The translations under genes and the position numbers were made by a program. The notes beneath the pieces were generated by a model. The model was not told the origin of the DNA, made no database searches, and worked only from the letters and a program-made list of their open reading frames with translations. DNA of 64,000 bases from Tetmemena sp. SeJ-2015. Its lineage: Eukaryota > Ciliophora > Spirotrichea > Sporadotrichida > Oxytrichidae. The stretch lies in the NCBI GenBank assembly GCA_027382625.1, contig JAJKFJ010021196.1, forward strand, positions 37,860 to 101,859, given 5' to 3'. Numbering within the stretch: the stretch's first letter is position 1; every line of letters begins with the position of its first letter. Of this stretch, positions 35,530 through 48,900 are shown piece after piece.

Positions 35530-38500
35530 TCATTCCCTTTGGTTGTACTGAGTTTGACTTGCCATGCCTGAGTTGAGGGCTGGCCTGACTTTAGCGAACA
35601 TATTAGTGTCCGACCTATGCTACTGAGCGAGAGCTGTGGTGTTTGCGCTCTCTACAAACCTATTGATGGCGTTTTGTCCAGGTCCCTTAGGGTTTCTAGT
35701 CCTCGGCTACTGAATAGATGGGCCGCTAGACATCTCCATTCTCTGGTTGTTATCGTGTTGAGCTTAAGATAAGTCATCCATGAAACGGTCCTGCATTATT
35801 CTAAACTTAGCCTTGCTTTGTACTTGCTACTTTGGAGCTGCTTTGAGTCCCTAGGGTCCTCCTTTCTTCATGCTTGTTTCTATTCTTTGCAAGTAAATGC
35901 TTATAATTAGGAAATATAAGTTTAAGCTTTCAAGGCCTCTAATTCGCCCATCTCCAAATGCACTTTTAGCTGTACCTTTAGAAAAGTTGGACATCTTGCC
36001 GAAGGATTCAATGTCCCAGTCAGAGTCCTCAAGGAACTCATCAATATCCTTTCCAAACATTTTCTCGAAATCTGGGTCGCCTCCCAATCCTTTCTTATAT
36101 TAATCACCAACAATTGCATAAATTTTAGCTTGCTCTTTGCTTATCTATTCTTGCGCCTTAGTTCTTGTAGCTTTCGCTACTTAAGTCTCTGCTCGCGTAT
36201 ATGATGGTCAGGTACAGCCATAATCGAAGGTTCATTTGTCCCCTCCAAGAAAGAGTGATTAGTTACGTTTGCGTCTCTGAAATTGTGCACGTCCATCCTG
36301 TCTCTTGATAAACTCTGATGGTTTGGATTCATTAAAGATTTGCAAACATTACTAATCATATCTCTCTGATAACCGGAGATTGAACCTGCTAATTTTGACA
36401 AAGCCTATCCATTAAATATACTTAAATAGCAATCTAATCCCGCCATACTTCTTCTATCATTGTTACCGCTGTCTGCTGTCATCATTCTATTGCTATTTGG
36501 GTTTAATCCCGGACCTGGTGCTCTCTTTGGTTGCCCTCTAGCTAATCCACCATAAGCCTTGGCCATCAGCAGATCTCTGTCAGTAGGATTTTTATACTGT
36601 TGAGGAGGCTGCTTCTTTTTCTTTTTGATTCTGCGCTTCCCCATGCCTCCAGCATAGTCCATATCGTCCTAGCCATCCATGCCCATCGCAGCATCAAACA
36701 TACTGTCATCTTCCTCCTCTTAGATTTGCATCTAGCTTCGATTTCCATCTCTCACAGCTGCTCGGAGCTTTTATTGCTGCTCAAATCGCTAGTTTGCAAT
36801 CTTTCAATATATACTATAGGCTTATTATGATATTGATTAAGTTTTGAATGTTGTAGTTGCTGGGAGTATCGCCCATCATGCTGTCTAGAGAAGTTCCAGC
36901 ACTTCCTCTTCTTGCGGTGTTATCTTCTCTATTCTAGTTATTGGGCTGATTGTTCTGCTAGTTTCTTTGTTTGTAAACTGACAATAAATTACATCCAAAG
37001 TGGTTACTTATATTAGAATACTGCATAAGTTCATCAGCAGCCATTCCATTACCTTCGAATGGCTAGGTCCTTTCTATCTCGCTCATCAGCCTGCTCAGAC
37101 TACTTGCAGTGTCTGACTTCAACAAGCCCGTTCTGAAGACCTTGGGAAATTAATAAATATATTGACTTATTTGATGTAGGGAATATCTCCTTCAGAGTCA
37201 AGAATATCTCTGTCGAACATTACTTTCCCATACTTGTCGATCACATCGCCTTGTTAATTTATGTAGTAACCCTTTTGATTTACGATTTTTCCATCCCTGT
37301 CGAGTAAGTGCTTTCCATCGGGAGACTTATCAAGCATAGGATTACCAACTGGGTCCATTTCAAAATTTCCAAGAACGTTCTTTAGTTTGAATTTAGTGAA
37401 TGGGAAGATCTTGGGGAAGTCCCCTCCGTTCTTTAAATGCTTCTTGTCAAATATCTTCTTGCCCTCTTTGCTGACTATGTTTTCTTGTGAATCAATTAGG
37501 TAACCTTTCTCATTTACCAATCTGCCCAAGTTATCGGTGAGTTAGCCGCTCTTGTTCCTCCTCATGAGGATGGCGCCAGTTGCATCTCTATCGAAAGTAC
37601 CGAAACACATCTAGTACGTCGAAGCGACGGCCATTGTAGTTAAATAATTTAGGCAAGTCTTCTCCGTTGGCTAGCTGCCTCCTGTCGAACTTCTTTCTTC
37701 CGAATGCATCGACAAGGTTTCCTTATGAATCGACGAGCCAACCGAGACGATTCACTCTGTGATTTTACTTGTCAATCAGTTCTTTGTTCTTGTTTTAGTT
37801 TATCTGAGCTCTTCCTTATCTGTCCAGCTCAAAGTTTCCTCTGAGCAAGAAAGGATTGAAGTTATAAAAAGAGAAAAATTAATGATTGAAAACTTTTATT
37901 CAAAGTTATACTTCTCAACACAGAAGGGTGCTGGGATCTCTCCTCGTTCATCTAAGTCAGTGTGTGCGAACATCGTCTTCCCATTCTAATTCTCAATGAT
38001 GTCTCTAAAAATAAAATACAGTCTCCTTTTCCTTCTTTGTCAACAAGATAACCTCTCTCATTAACTTCTTAGCCAAGCTTGCACAATTTTCCATCTTACA
38101 GATACATTCCTTTTTCATCACGATCAAAGTCACCAATTCATCCGTGCAACTGCAGTATCATCTCGTTCGCAAGTGCGGAGCTGCATCAGGAGGAGCTTAC
38201 ACCTCTGGCTGCTATTCTTGAATTCTTTTTGAAAAGTCATTAAGAGAGTCCTCTATCAAAACGTCTTCAAATAATATCATTAATTCATATCTTTGTGGAT
38301 ACCAGCTTTATCAGACTGCAAGTCACTTGCATTCTCGGGCACAGAATGAATGGGGTCTGCCTCGAGAGGTACGTGAGAAGTGAATTTCTTAGGAGAAGGT
38401 TTAGATTCTACTTCTTCAGCTGTCGCCTGCTCACCTGGACCAGCATCCTCTGCTGCAAACATTTCCTGCTACTGTTGTAACTCCTACTCTCTTGCAAGTC

Positions 38501-39409
38501 TCTCTGCTTCCTCCTGCTGCTTCCTTCTTTCAAGTTCTTCTTATTCCCTCAAAAGTCTTTCTTCTTCTAGCTTTTACAGCCTTTCCATTTCTTGTTTAGC
38601 TTTCTCCTCTTCAATTCTCCTTCTCTCTTCTTCTTAAACTCTTTTCTATTCCTCAAGAACTCTTTGCCTTTCTTGCTCCTCCTTCTCCATTCTTGCTTTC
38701 TCTTCTTATTCCCTTTTCAACCTCTCTTGCTCTTCTACCTCTCTTTACTTGCGTATTCTCTTCTTCTTCCTCCTTTTACTTTCGCTTCTCTTCTTTCTAT
38801 CTCATCTGTTCTTATTCATCTTCCTCTCTAATCATTTCAAGGTCATTTCCATCCTCATCATCGAAGTCATTGTTTTCCACCTCTTCATCATCTTCAGCAT
38901 CAATTTGAGTATAGTACTGGTTCTTTCTGCCTCTGCGCTTGTTCTTCTTATCTCTCCTTCTTGCAGTTTCAGTTGCGTCAAAGCTTCCAAAGTCGCCGCC
39001 TTTCCTTGCCAGGATTTTGTCCATGTCACTACTTCGCACCTGAGTGTCTGCATCGTTATAGGTCTTTCCTACTTTAGCGACAGGATTAGGAGGCTTGGCT
39101 TCAGCGTAGACGTTGTCACCCCACCGCTCTTTCATATATTCATCTCTATCGAATGTGGCTTCTCCAGTTGGAGACACTGGTTCAGACTTCACTTGTCTGG
39201 GATCGGTTTCTAAATCTCTGTTCAGCAGACTCATAGAGTTAAAAATATAAGTTGCACCTCCTAGCTCCAAATTTATTGAAGAGCTCATCCAGTCTATTGT
39301 TTAAAAACAGGTCTTGATTTCCTCTGACTCTGCCCATTATAGTTTAAAGCATCTCCGCACGCATTTTCTTATCATAGCTGCCGTCGTCTGGCATCTCCGA
39401 AACGTTCAT
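35530..39409 (-). CDS. Coiled-coil protein with about 75-residue Gly/Asp repeats
   Basis: ATG at 39409 (MNVSEMPDDGSYDKKMRAEM); a 28-bp GT...AG intron (39230-39257) joins FGARR to SLLNRDLE. Then an acidic segment, a Glu/Arg/Lys coiled coil (about 38830-38480) and a Pro/Glu linker. At about 38200-37150 at least four copies of a unit appear: VNxxGYLxDxxGNxVxxxGKK then FDxxxLxxxGDxPxxFxF and GxFExD, for example VNEKGYLIDSQENIVSKEGK and VNRLGWLVDSQGNLVDAFGR. The C-terminal third is Gln/Met-rich and basic, with GKRRIKKKKKQPPQQY. TGA is at 35532-35530. A 20-bp IES at 38001 is inside a repeat. Some frame changes remain. The repeat is not one I can name; the calcium-loop look (DRDG, DSQGN) is suggestive only. 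Confidence 0.7.
38001..38025 (-). other. IES, 20 bp, pointer GAGAC (GTCTC on plus)
   Basis: GTCTC at 38001-38005 and 38021-38025 flanks an AT-only core. Deleting 20 bp restores frame and yields KGDIIENQNGKTMF, matching the GxxIVxxxGKKxFD part of the neighbouring repeats. Confidence 0.85.
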
Positions 39410-39435
39410 ATATTACTTAGATTACTAAATTTTGT

Positions 39436-42400
39436 TCATTACAGAGTCTGCTGCACTTCTTAGTATTCTGGCATGTCTTTGAGGTGCTCCTTCAATTTAA
39501 TGAACTCTATAAGTTCAAGGATTATCATCATTATTGCAATAGCAGCGGTGTCCATCATACTATACGCAAATTGAGTCGTGAGATCAAACTTTGCCAATCC
39601 ACTAATGTCAAAGAGTAAACCAATTAAATACTTCTTAACATTGTAAAAAGTATGATGAGACCATTAGTAGCAAATATGTGAACTACGGTGAAAGCAATCA
39701 TACTCCTCTGCACGTGCATCTTATTACTGAAATTCGCTTTGTGAGCATCGTGTCCATAAAAATAAGAGTAGAACAGCTTCAGCAGCTTAAATGAAAGGAT
39801 GCCTGACAAAGCAATGATAGCTTAATAGGTGCGAGGATAGCGAGCTCGCCATCTTCTAAAATTGGTATCTTTCTTCCCAAGAGCGATTGAGAAGTAATAT
39901 AAACCTTCATAAATATTCCATTTATTGCTCTAGAAATAGTTTAAGTTGCAAATGCAATGTTGAGTATTATATAGAAGATCACTGAAGCGATTGCAATTAT
40001 AGCGTATCTCCAAGTTGAGAATAAAAAGCTGAGGCCCATAACTGCAATGTTAGCAACAAACTCCACTGGCCCACAGATTGCAATGATGTTAGCAATTATA
40101 AGGGAATTCTTGTCTCTGCAATAGCTGATGAGCACTACCACAACCATGATCACGCAGATAATTGAGAAGGGGAAGTAGATTAAAGGGAAGTCTGCTAAAA
40201 CCTAAGAAACTAATTCGCAACCTGTCTCCATGAAATTGGACTAGTAACCATCTGGGCATGATGCCATACACACTCCTTTATAGTTTAACAACCCTGATTA
40301 TTGTAATAATCCTTAATTATAAGAAATTATTGATTTGCACTAGACGCAAGAAGTTTGATCGAGCCCGTCACAAATTTAGCATCCAGTCTGACACCCAACA
40401 CAACTATAAGAACAATAAAATTCATAATCTTATAAAATAAATCAGAGCATTGCTCAAGTAAGACTCTTACAAATTTTTCATTAGGAGAGTATCATTTGCA
40501 TAAGTTCCATCTGGACATTGACTATAGCACTTATTATATTTATTACAAGTAAATAGCATTTGAAACCGTAGAAATACTTAGCTGCTGAGCTTTAGTCACA
40601 GGCTGTGCAGGTATTAATGTTGCCTAGACAAGTTGAGCAACTGCTGTTACATCTTTAGCAAGTTAAAGTTGTATCAGTCACATCGAAAGTATAGGAAGAA
40701 GGGCATAATAAAAATTAAAGTTGTGCAAGTGGTGACACAACTTCCATCAAGCACAAAGCCTGCCTTGCAAGTAATGCAGTTGCTCGCTGAATTTAAGCAG
40801 GAAGAACACTGAGAGGCGCATAAGCCACAGGTCTTGGAATCTTTTTGGTAGTAACCTGCTAGGGAACAATTAGTTAAGCACTTTATTAAGATAAAAATTA
40901 CTATAAACTTGTATTCAGTGGGCGAGTAAAAAGGATAGGTGCTTTTGCAAGTTAGACATTTCTTATTGCTTATGATTTTTAAAAAATTTAAGTGGATTAT
41001 ATTCTATGTAATAAATAACGTCACCAGTAGTGTTTGTCTAAGCACAAGTAGCACATGAGCTGTCACAAGCCTGACAGAGGTTGTTAGTGTTTCCGTTAGA
41101 TGTAAAACCAGAGGGACAAGTATTGAGGCAAGTACCATATGTCGTGGTTCCAACAACTGTCTTACTCAAATAAGGCAACCCTAGGTATACCATGAAAAAG
41201 ACTTATTTAATTTATATATAAAGGTCAGACCAGCAAGTGTAGCAGTCAGTTTTGTTCGTAGTGCTGCAAGTTGCGCATGGGTAAGTGCAACCAAACGTTG
41301 GGTATATCAGATTATCCGCCACCTAGTCTATAAACTTAAAATGTGAATTTTCAATTAGTATTGTTTTCTATCTGGAACGCTTAACTCTGATCGTCATAAG
41401 TCTTGATTGTAAAAGCGGCAGGGTATCTAGAGTCTCTTGGATTAAGGAATGAAGTTATTTGAATTGTGATTGTGCCTGAAAAGCCACTAGAGGGGAAACA
41501 ATTTTTGTAAATAAGTTGCCTCGTGGATGTTGAGAAAGTCATTGCAGAAGAATAAGCTTGGTTAGTTGTTACGACAATAGAAATAAAATTCAATATTTTA
41601 GGGTATTTAAAGACAGAGGAGGGAGTAGTGGCAATGGACACAATAGTAGGCCATGTTATGACTAAGCTACCAGAATTACTTATTCTGTTAGTGGTAGTGA
41701 AGGTTAGAGTGTAGATGGCTGACTAGTTGAGATCAGTGGTGCTCTGTGAGAGACTGTAAGTTTGGATATTAGCTGGTGTTGTAGTTTTTACAGTAACTGA
41801 TGAGCTACTCACTGCTGAAACCTTAAACTGATTTAATAAGGATAGATCCCTTTTATGAAGGGATTAAAAATTGAGCATAAGTTTATAAGTAATGGCAGTG
41901 GTTGAGTCTTTAACATTACACTATATATTTGAGAATACTCCAGTTGTTCTTGTAGATGTGGGGTTCTTGACATTTGGCACTGTGAATGAATAAGTGTAAG
42001 AAGTGGTAGCGCTTTAATCTATTGTGATTGAAAGAATTTGTCCATTGACTGAACATGCACTCGAAGATGAGCAACTATTTGCTAATTTAAAAAGTGTTCT
42101 AAGGAAAAATATAATATTGCAGTGACAGAGCTTAGAGAAATATCACTTGGAAAAGTTTAAATAAAATATGCACATCTTATAAGTAATAGAGATAATATCT
42201 CCATCGGCGAAGGGAACTAGACCTGTGGTTGAAGTTGAGGAAAGCTTGAGGCTGTAAGTGGCAGTCGCTCCATTGGTGAGGTTTGAAATAGATGAAACTG
42301 TGAGAGGTGGCATCTCTCCTGCAGTATTGCAAGTGATGAAGAAGCCTGATCCAGACTCAATTGCATTGCTTGAGGAATCAAAAGTTGCTATTCATAGTCT

Positions 42401-45011
42401 TAAATATAGCAATATTTATTTAAGCTAAGCAAAAGTACTTGACTTCTAAGTAGTCCTTGGATTTCTAAAGCCAGTCACAGAAAAGCTAACTGAAGCCCCT
42501 GCTGCGTTATTAGTAGTGATTTTCATCTTAATGACTCCACTACTGATCGTGCATTGAGAAAACTAAGTTGTACCTTGCCAGCAAGTTGGAGAACTAGTTG
42601 AGCTTCCAACTTCATTTGGAGCGTCAACAGTGAGGAAAGAACCTGAGTTGAAGGCCTTGGAAAGAACGAAAGTAAAAGTGTATTTAGCACTCTGGCTGTA
42701 AGTTGTTACATTTATTGAATTTATATAATAAAAAGCAATGAAATTGTTAAAATATCTGCTGCAACGTCGCTAGTTACGGAAGTGAAACTACTAGCAGTGG
42801 GAGTAAATGAAGTAGATTAGGTACCTGAGTCTACCAAATAATAAGTGCTAGATATCTAATTATAAGTTCTGATGTTAAAAGAGCCTGCTGCTACAACTGA
42901 ATAAGGATTCTAAGAACCTATAATACTGATCCTCATAGTGTATTATAATTTATTTAAAAAAGTGATAGCTGTAGGTGTGAAGTCCCAACCGTAAGTGGAA
43001 GTGTCAGCGACAAAGCTAGTTATTCTCAGGGTGCTAGAGCTAATTGTGCAAGAAGAAGTAGAAAGGATGCCTGTTGCTGAAACCATAGAACAAGAAAGGC
43101 CGCTGGAGGCGAGAATAATCTAACTTGGCAAATCTACCTCAATTAATAGTAAGCATTTTTTTTTCAATTTTAGAGGTGCTGAATAGGCCAGTGAATGGAG
43201 TGAAAGTTATTGTGTAGTCAGAATACTATTACACGATATTAGAAGTTGATTAAGAGGTAAAAGTCATACTGCTTGATGCTATGGTGTTCGAAGTCATTGT
43301 AATTGAAGGAGTAAAGCTTCCAGATTAAACAATAAGAATTTTAAGATGCAATAGTGGTGGTCATTCCTGAATCTGAAGCAACAACGATGCTTATTGAAGA
43401 GAGGGTTTGAACTTAAGTCGTAGAAACAACTCTAGAAATAGTCACTGAGCCATCTTAAGAAGTTTTTCCTAGCTAAGAAGTCACTGTGCAACCTTTCAGT
43501 ATTAAGCTATTGGTTCCAGACCCGTAAGCTGACTTAGTAAGTGCACCATTTACGATAGTACCAGGGCTTGAAGTTTAAGTCATAAATCCTGTTCCGGTAA
43601 ATTACACTAAAGATTCGTCTATATCTATTTTGATCTGATCTGGGAATGTTATTTTCAGGTAGCAATTGGTTTGAAGGGGTACATTCACAACAAAAGTTAC
43701 TTTCACGTCAGTCCCAGTCTACCCTACGCTGGTTATAGTTGCACTAGATTGCAAGAAGACTGCAGATGTTGAGGTTATAGAGCCAGGGTTGGTCACGCCT
43801 GATAAAGATTTACTGGCAGACTAATCAATGAAACGGCCGCCATCATCTTCAGTGAAGAGAAAGAAGCCGCTCAAAGGGCTACTACTGATAGGATTCCTAA
43901 AGTTAGTGAAAGTTAGAGTGATTGTTGAACTACTTCCTATATCGAGGCCGCTGAAAATAAAAAATGCAAGTGTACACGAGACTAAGAGTGCCTGAAGAGG
44001 TTTAAAACGTTCTGCTTGTAATGGTAAAAGTTCCAGATGCAGAGGATGTAGCAGTCACTCCAGAGCTGCCGTCTAACACATAAACATTGCTAGAGCTGCC
44101 AATCGAATACCAGAGTGGTACTCTAAATTCAATAATTCCTGATGGCTTCAACACAGAAGCTGGTGAAAAAGTGACTGTTAACGTCTAGCCAGTAGCTCCA
44201 ATCTGGGTAGAAAAATAATTCAATTGAAGAGCTTGAGCTTAATGACATAGTTGTTATGGAGTTTAAAATGAAAGTACTAATTACATGAATTCGTGGTAAA
44301 CGAGTTGAATGAATTTCCTACAGGGTTATCTGCTGAGCCTGTGCATCCTGTGTAGAATCCAACGTTATATCCAAGAGTGATAACGGAGTAAGGGTTTCTT
44401 AGTTTAGATATTATTCCAGTAACAGTTCTGGAACTAGAACTACTACTAAAAGTCAGCCTAACTTGATAATTTGTAACCGTAGTACAAGTGCCACTCTGAC
44501 CTGAGCTCAACTGGTAAAAGGAGTTTAGATCAGATCAGTTTAAAATAGTTGTAAAAACAATTAGAGTCTTAAATATTAGAAAAGAGATTTTTCTTACTGA
44601 GCATGTAGCGGAGGAGAAAGGGATGTAGTATCCTGGATTCGTGGAGTACGGGTTTTAAATGTCGAAAATCATTTTTTTAATAAAATTTGAGTGAGTTAAT
44701 ATCTAAATTAATCAAGCAATCGCCAGCAGAAATTGCTGAATTCAGGGTTACAGTAAAAGAAAGATCACTCAAAGCATTTGTGCTTTAGTTGGCGATAGAT
44801 AAATCCGCCGTTGCTTGGCCATCTAAAAATAAAGATTTTTAGAATCAAGATAGTTCAAAATACATAGAAAGAAACGTTAAGTGTGTGCATGAAATGGATT
44901 TCATGATTATACTATGTGAATAGATAGAAGTTGATGGAAATTAAGTAACTACTTACTGATAGTTTGAAGTATAGTAAAGCAAAACAACAATAAAGATGCA
45001 CACCTTTTCAT
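39436..45011 (-). CDS. Cys-rich multi-pass surface protein with signal peptide
   Basis: ATG 45011 starts a signal peptide MKRCASLLLFCFTILQTIS, followed by a GTAAGT donor. About 44830-41380 holds repeated beta-type modules rich in Ser/Thr/Val with an I-x-NP-x-S or LNPR signature (IISKLRNPYSVITLGYN; ITSFLNPRDSRYPAAF). About 41330-40230 is furin/growth-factor-receptor-like and Cys-rich: CATCSTTNKTDCYTCWSD, CQACDSSCATC, CVGCQTGCQICDG, CMASCPDGYQSNFMETGCE. About 40200-39440 has at least five hydrophobic helices (SIICVIMVVVVLISY, IIAIASVIFYIILN, MIAFTVVHIFATNGLIILF). TGA is at 39438-39436. AT-rich inserts of 50-100 bp recur every 150-500 bp, many GT...AG introns (GTAAGA...TACCAG near 44600), others perhaps IESs. 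A large ciliate adhesion or receptor-like membrane protein is likely; ligand unknown. Confidence 0.78.
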
Positions 45012-45923
45012 TTTAGAGTAGTTACTTCAGCTTTTTGCAATCTAGATTCAAAGAATTAAAATAAAACAATTGTCAAAGCCCTACTTGATTTAGCTGAGAT
45101 GTAAGTGAGCTAAATTTAGAATTCATCTAGATTTCAGGTTTTCTGTATTAGGTTTCTCCCATTTTAAGAAATTGTTAATTTAAATCAAATATCCTTATCC
45201 AATCAAACTCACAATTATTTATTAAAAATATTATAAATTTAAATAAAGATTCACTTTAAATAGCTGGCTGAGAGCTGTATTCTATTAATTAATTTATTAG
45301 AGCTATCTAATTTTGGGATCCAAATATTTTCAAAAGCTCTAAAATAAATAGGAGATATATAAAGCTAATAAGAATCGTGTTATAAATTGTTTTTTAAAAA
45401 TTAATTTTAAAAGTTATAGTTATCCTAATAATTTTTCAAGATATATCATTTTTTACTTACTATAATTTTAGAAGGCATAATATAAATTATGCATCTTGTA
45501 CCTTCTTGAAATTTAATTCTGTGATTAAAGTAATATTCCTTATAATCCGCAAAGCTAAGCAATTATTTTCATAGATTATGATAGCCTTAATTTTCTGAGC
45601 ATTTCTATTTATCTTTATCAATTATAGAATCTTTAATTAGAAAAAATTTAAATTAAAAGCTCCAACAATTATTTTTAGGTTAAAGCGATACAAGAAGATG
45701 AAATTTATTTTGAATGATTAAATGTAATTATCCTCGATAGAGAGGTAAATGCTTACAGGTTGATATCATCCTGCAATGTAAATAATAAATCCTAAGCCAA
45801 TAAAAAAGGAAAAAATTAATTTTATTTTCTGACACTGAATTTAATTGAATGTGTATGCATGTGGCAGGGAATAAGTTTAAAGAACGACTGAAGTCACTCT
45901 TTTATAATGTCTTTATGAATTGT
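45012..45923. other. AT-rich intergenic region
   Basis: About 900 bp upstream of the surface-protein start and after the channel gene's stop. No gene or repeat supported. Confidence 0.5.
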
Positions 45924-48900
45924 TCACTTAACAACTGCCTTCTCAATCTTGGCAAGAGTGGCCTCAATATCAGCCATCTTGGAAGTGAGTTCCTTTTTGG
46001 TGGCGTCAAGCTTTTTTATATTTTAGCTGCTTTTGAAGATCGCCAATCTTGTCTTTCTCGTTAGAAGCATCAACTGCCTCCAAGTCCTACACGATCATCA
46101 AGTAAACAAAATACACAAATATGAAGGTGTTCATATATTTTATTTATTTTTGGCTATATTTTTTATAATTAAATTAAGCATAAATTTCCAATGAATCTAT
46201 TCTCAAGCATATATATTTAACTTAAATGAATTATGATAATATAAATGCATATAAATTGAAGGGTAATAGAAATATAATGAGAGCAAAATGTTTACTTGTT
46301 CTCTTCAGCATATTCGTCAATGACTGACTTGGAGACGAGGTAGTTGTTTTCAGCAATAAGGGAAGCCATTTCTTGATAGATCTTCTGGTCTGCGAGCTCA
46401 GTCACCTTAGCGAAGGTTTCTGAGATAATGGCAATAGAATCAAACTAAATTTAGATATAAAACATTTATGGACTTATTTGAATGAGGAGATTGAGCATGA
46501 CAATCATGTTGAAGATGGTGCACAGCAAGAACAAAATCCAAACAATTGGGGTGGCAACATCTCCAAAGGCGCCAGTGTCGAAGTCTCCAAGCACCATTCT
46601 GTAAGTGAAGATAGTGGCATCAAGGTTTGAGGTGGTGAACTGGTTTTCCTCTGAGTTTCCGAGAGAGATAGCCAAGAATAATAAGAATGTTTAATTTGAA
46701 TGAGCTACCGAAGGCAATTATAGTGACGAGAAGCACCAAGAAGAAATGTCTCATGTCCTTTACGACTTCAAGAATCATGCCAATCAAGTAAACTCACATT
46801 ATATTAAGTCTCTTTAATCTTCTCATTAAGATTATTTTTAACCAGTGGTCTTGAAGATTCTTAGGAAGTAAAGCAATTTGAACCACATGAAGAAAGTGAT
46901 GAAGGCATTGATAGATCTCTCGAGATCGTTGTTGATCTCAATGTTGAATACTCTCAACAAAATTAGGATGCAGATCACGTAGATTCATATAAAATATAAT
47001 TAAAAATTATTCCAACAGGAGGGATGATATCTATGTAAACTGGATTTCACTTACATTAAATAATTTATAAATTTTAAAGTTTAATTCCAAACATCGGCAA
47101 AGTACTCTCCTCCTTTCTAACATAATATATTTTTATTCTGAGTGAGTTGCTTGACTTCATTTGCAATAATAAATGAATAAAGTAGGTAGCGAAAATAAGG
47201 ATGATGACAACTGAAGGGTATACGAAATCAGCCCAAATGGAATTCGCGTCTTTATTCTCCATGACTACGAACATCACGAACTGATAGAACACCAAGAAAG
47301 CGCAGTAGGGGATGAATAGGCGCTTAACTAAACATCAATAGAATTTATTTAGACTTAACATTATTTATTTAGGGCAGTTTATGGCATCCTTCACGATCTG
47401 ATAGTTCAGTTCAATCACTTTCTAGATAACTTCCTTGTTAAAGTACTTTAAATATGTCTTATAACGAGTTAAATTTTCCCTTATTTCAAAAATCTTTTAC
47501 AATGCAACTAAATATAATATTTTGTATATTATTTTTCGTCAGTTATTTTTACTCTGGGTTTTCAGTTTCAGCAATGGCTTCAAAGAATTCTCCGAACTTT
47601 GGATGGTTAACGTGATAGATTCCGACAAGATCAATAATACTGCACTTGATTCTGTTTTCGACTGGCTTTTCCATCAGGATCTAGTCGTTCAGCTTCTCCT
47701 GGTTGAATTTAATATCATTAAATATACTTGAACCATAGATCCACTGTAAGAATCTCAGGATAGTCGTCTCAAAATAATTACTTAAATTCAAATGCATTGT
47801 CTCGCAAGCACCCTTTCTTAATCAACAAAATACTAAAGTAAAGTAAAGTAAAATTTAGGGAATATAAATAATAATCAATTTAAAAACCAGCACTTATTAT
47901 AGTACTCGTTAGTAAATCGTATTACTATCCTATGTAAGAACAAAATACTAAATATATTCTTAAACATATCGTATTAATATTTTAATGCTCTTGGCCTAAT
48001 CAGTCTGGAGAATTCATTACAACAAATAAAATGATCAATTCTATCATCTATGTACTCTAAGAATCCTGGGAGATCTTGCCTCACAAAGGTGGGATACAGA
48101 TCTTATATTCATTATATTTATCTTGGAGTCCTCTTGAATGATGGTCGATATGGTACAGTTTCAAGTAAACTGTTATTCAAGCAAAATAAATAATATAAAT
48201 ATGTAATAATGATTTATCTAAGGATGACATCAATAGACTTGAAATCTTTCTTCAAAATGCATCTATGAATTATATGCCAACTTAAAATTATGAATGGGGG
48301 TCTCACCAACCACATTAGGCAAGAAAGGGCAATCCAAATAAGGAAAATAAAAACTAACTTAGATAGTAATTTAAATATGAATGGATCTCAATTCTCTCAT
48401 TCACTAGAATAATAATGGAATCAAAAATACAATTATTTAAAAAATTTAAATATAATAAGAAGGCTTAACAAACTAATTTTGCTTTAATTTTCTTAAGCTA
48501 AATTACGAATAGAATATAGAAAAGAGCATTTCTTAACAAAATTAGAAATAATTTTTGTCTATACTTGTCTTGGAGCACTACCATTTTTCAGGCTAAATAA
48601 AAAATCTGAAGATTTTGAGGGTAAAAATGAGTTCTGATGAGAGTCAGAGCCCATACTTTCTTCACAACCAATATCTATGCCTAGATTTCTAGAGGAAATG
48701 ACATTGAATATGTATTTTCGATATTTTTGAAGATAAGTTTTATTATTTATTTACACCCTAGAGATTCATGAAAGATCGATAAATTTATAATTTAAAATTT
48801 GATTGTTAGGATGTGCTCTCTCGAGAATCTTGAGAAGCTGTTCTTCCTTGTCACACAGTCTGTGAAGGATAATATAATATTAATTTGAAGATTGTGCTTC

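Noticed and set aside
38280..39213. Several Ser/Phe/Leu-rich plus-strand ORFs
   Set aside because: Antisense of the Glu/Lys/Arg coiled coil in the 35.5-39.4 kb gene.
40258..40440. Plus-strand ORF that looks like a membrane segment plus basic tail, suggesting an inverted (scrambled) segment in the surface-protein gene
   Set aside because: The minus strand over the same bases encodes CVGCQTGCQICDG and CMASCPDGYQ, continuous with the Cys-rich stalk. The plus ORF is its antisense shadow.
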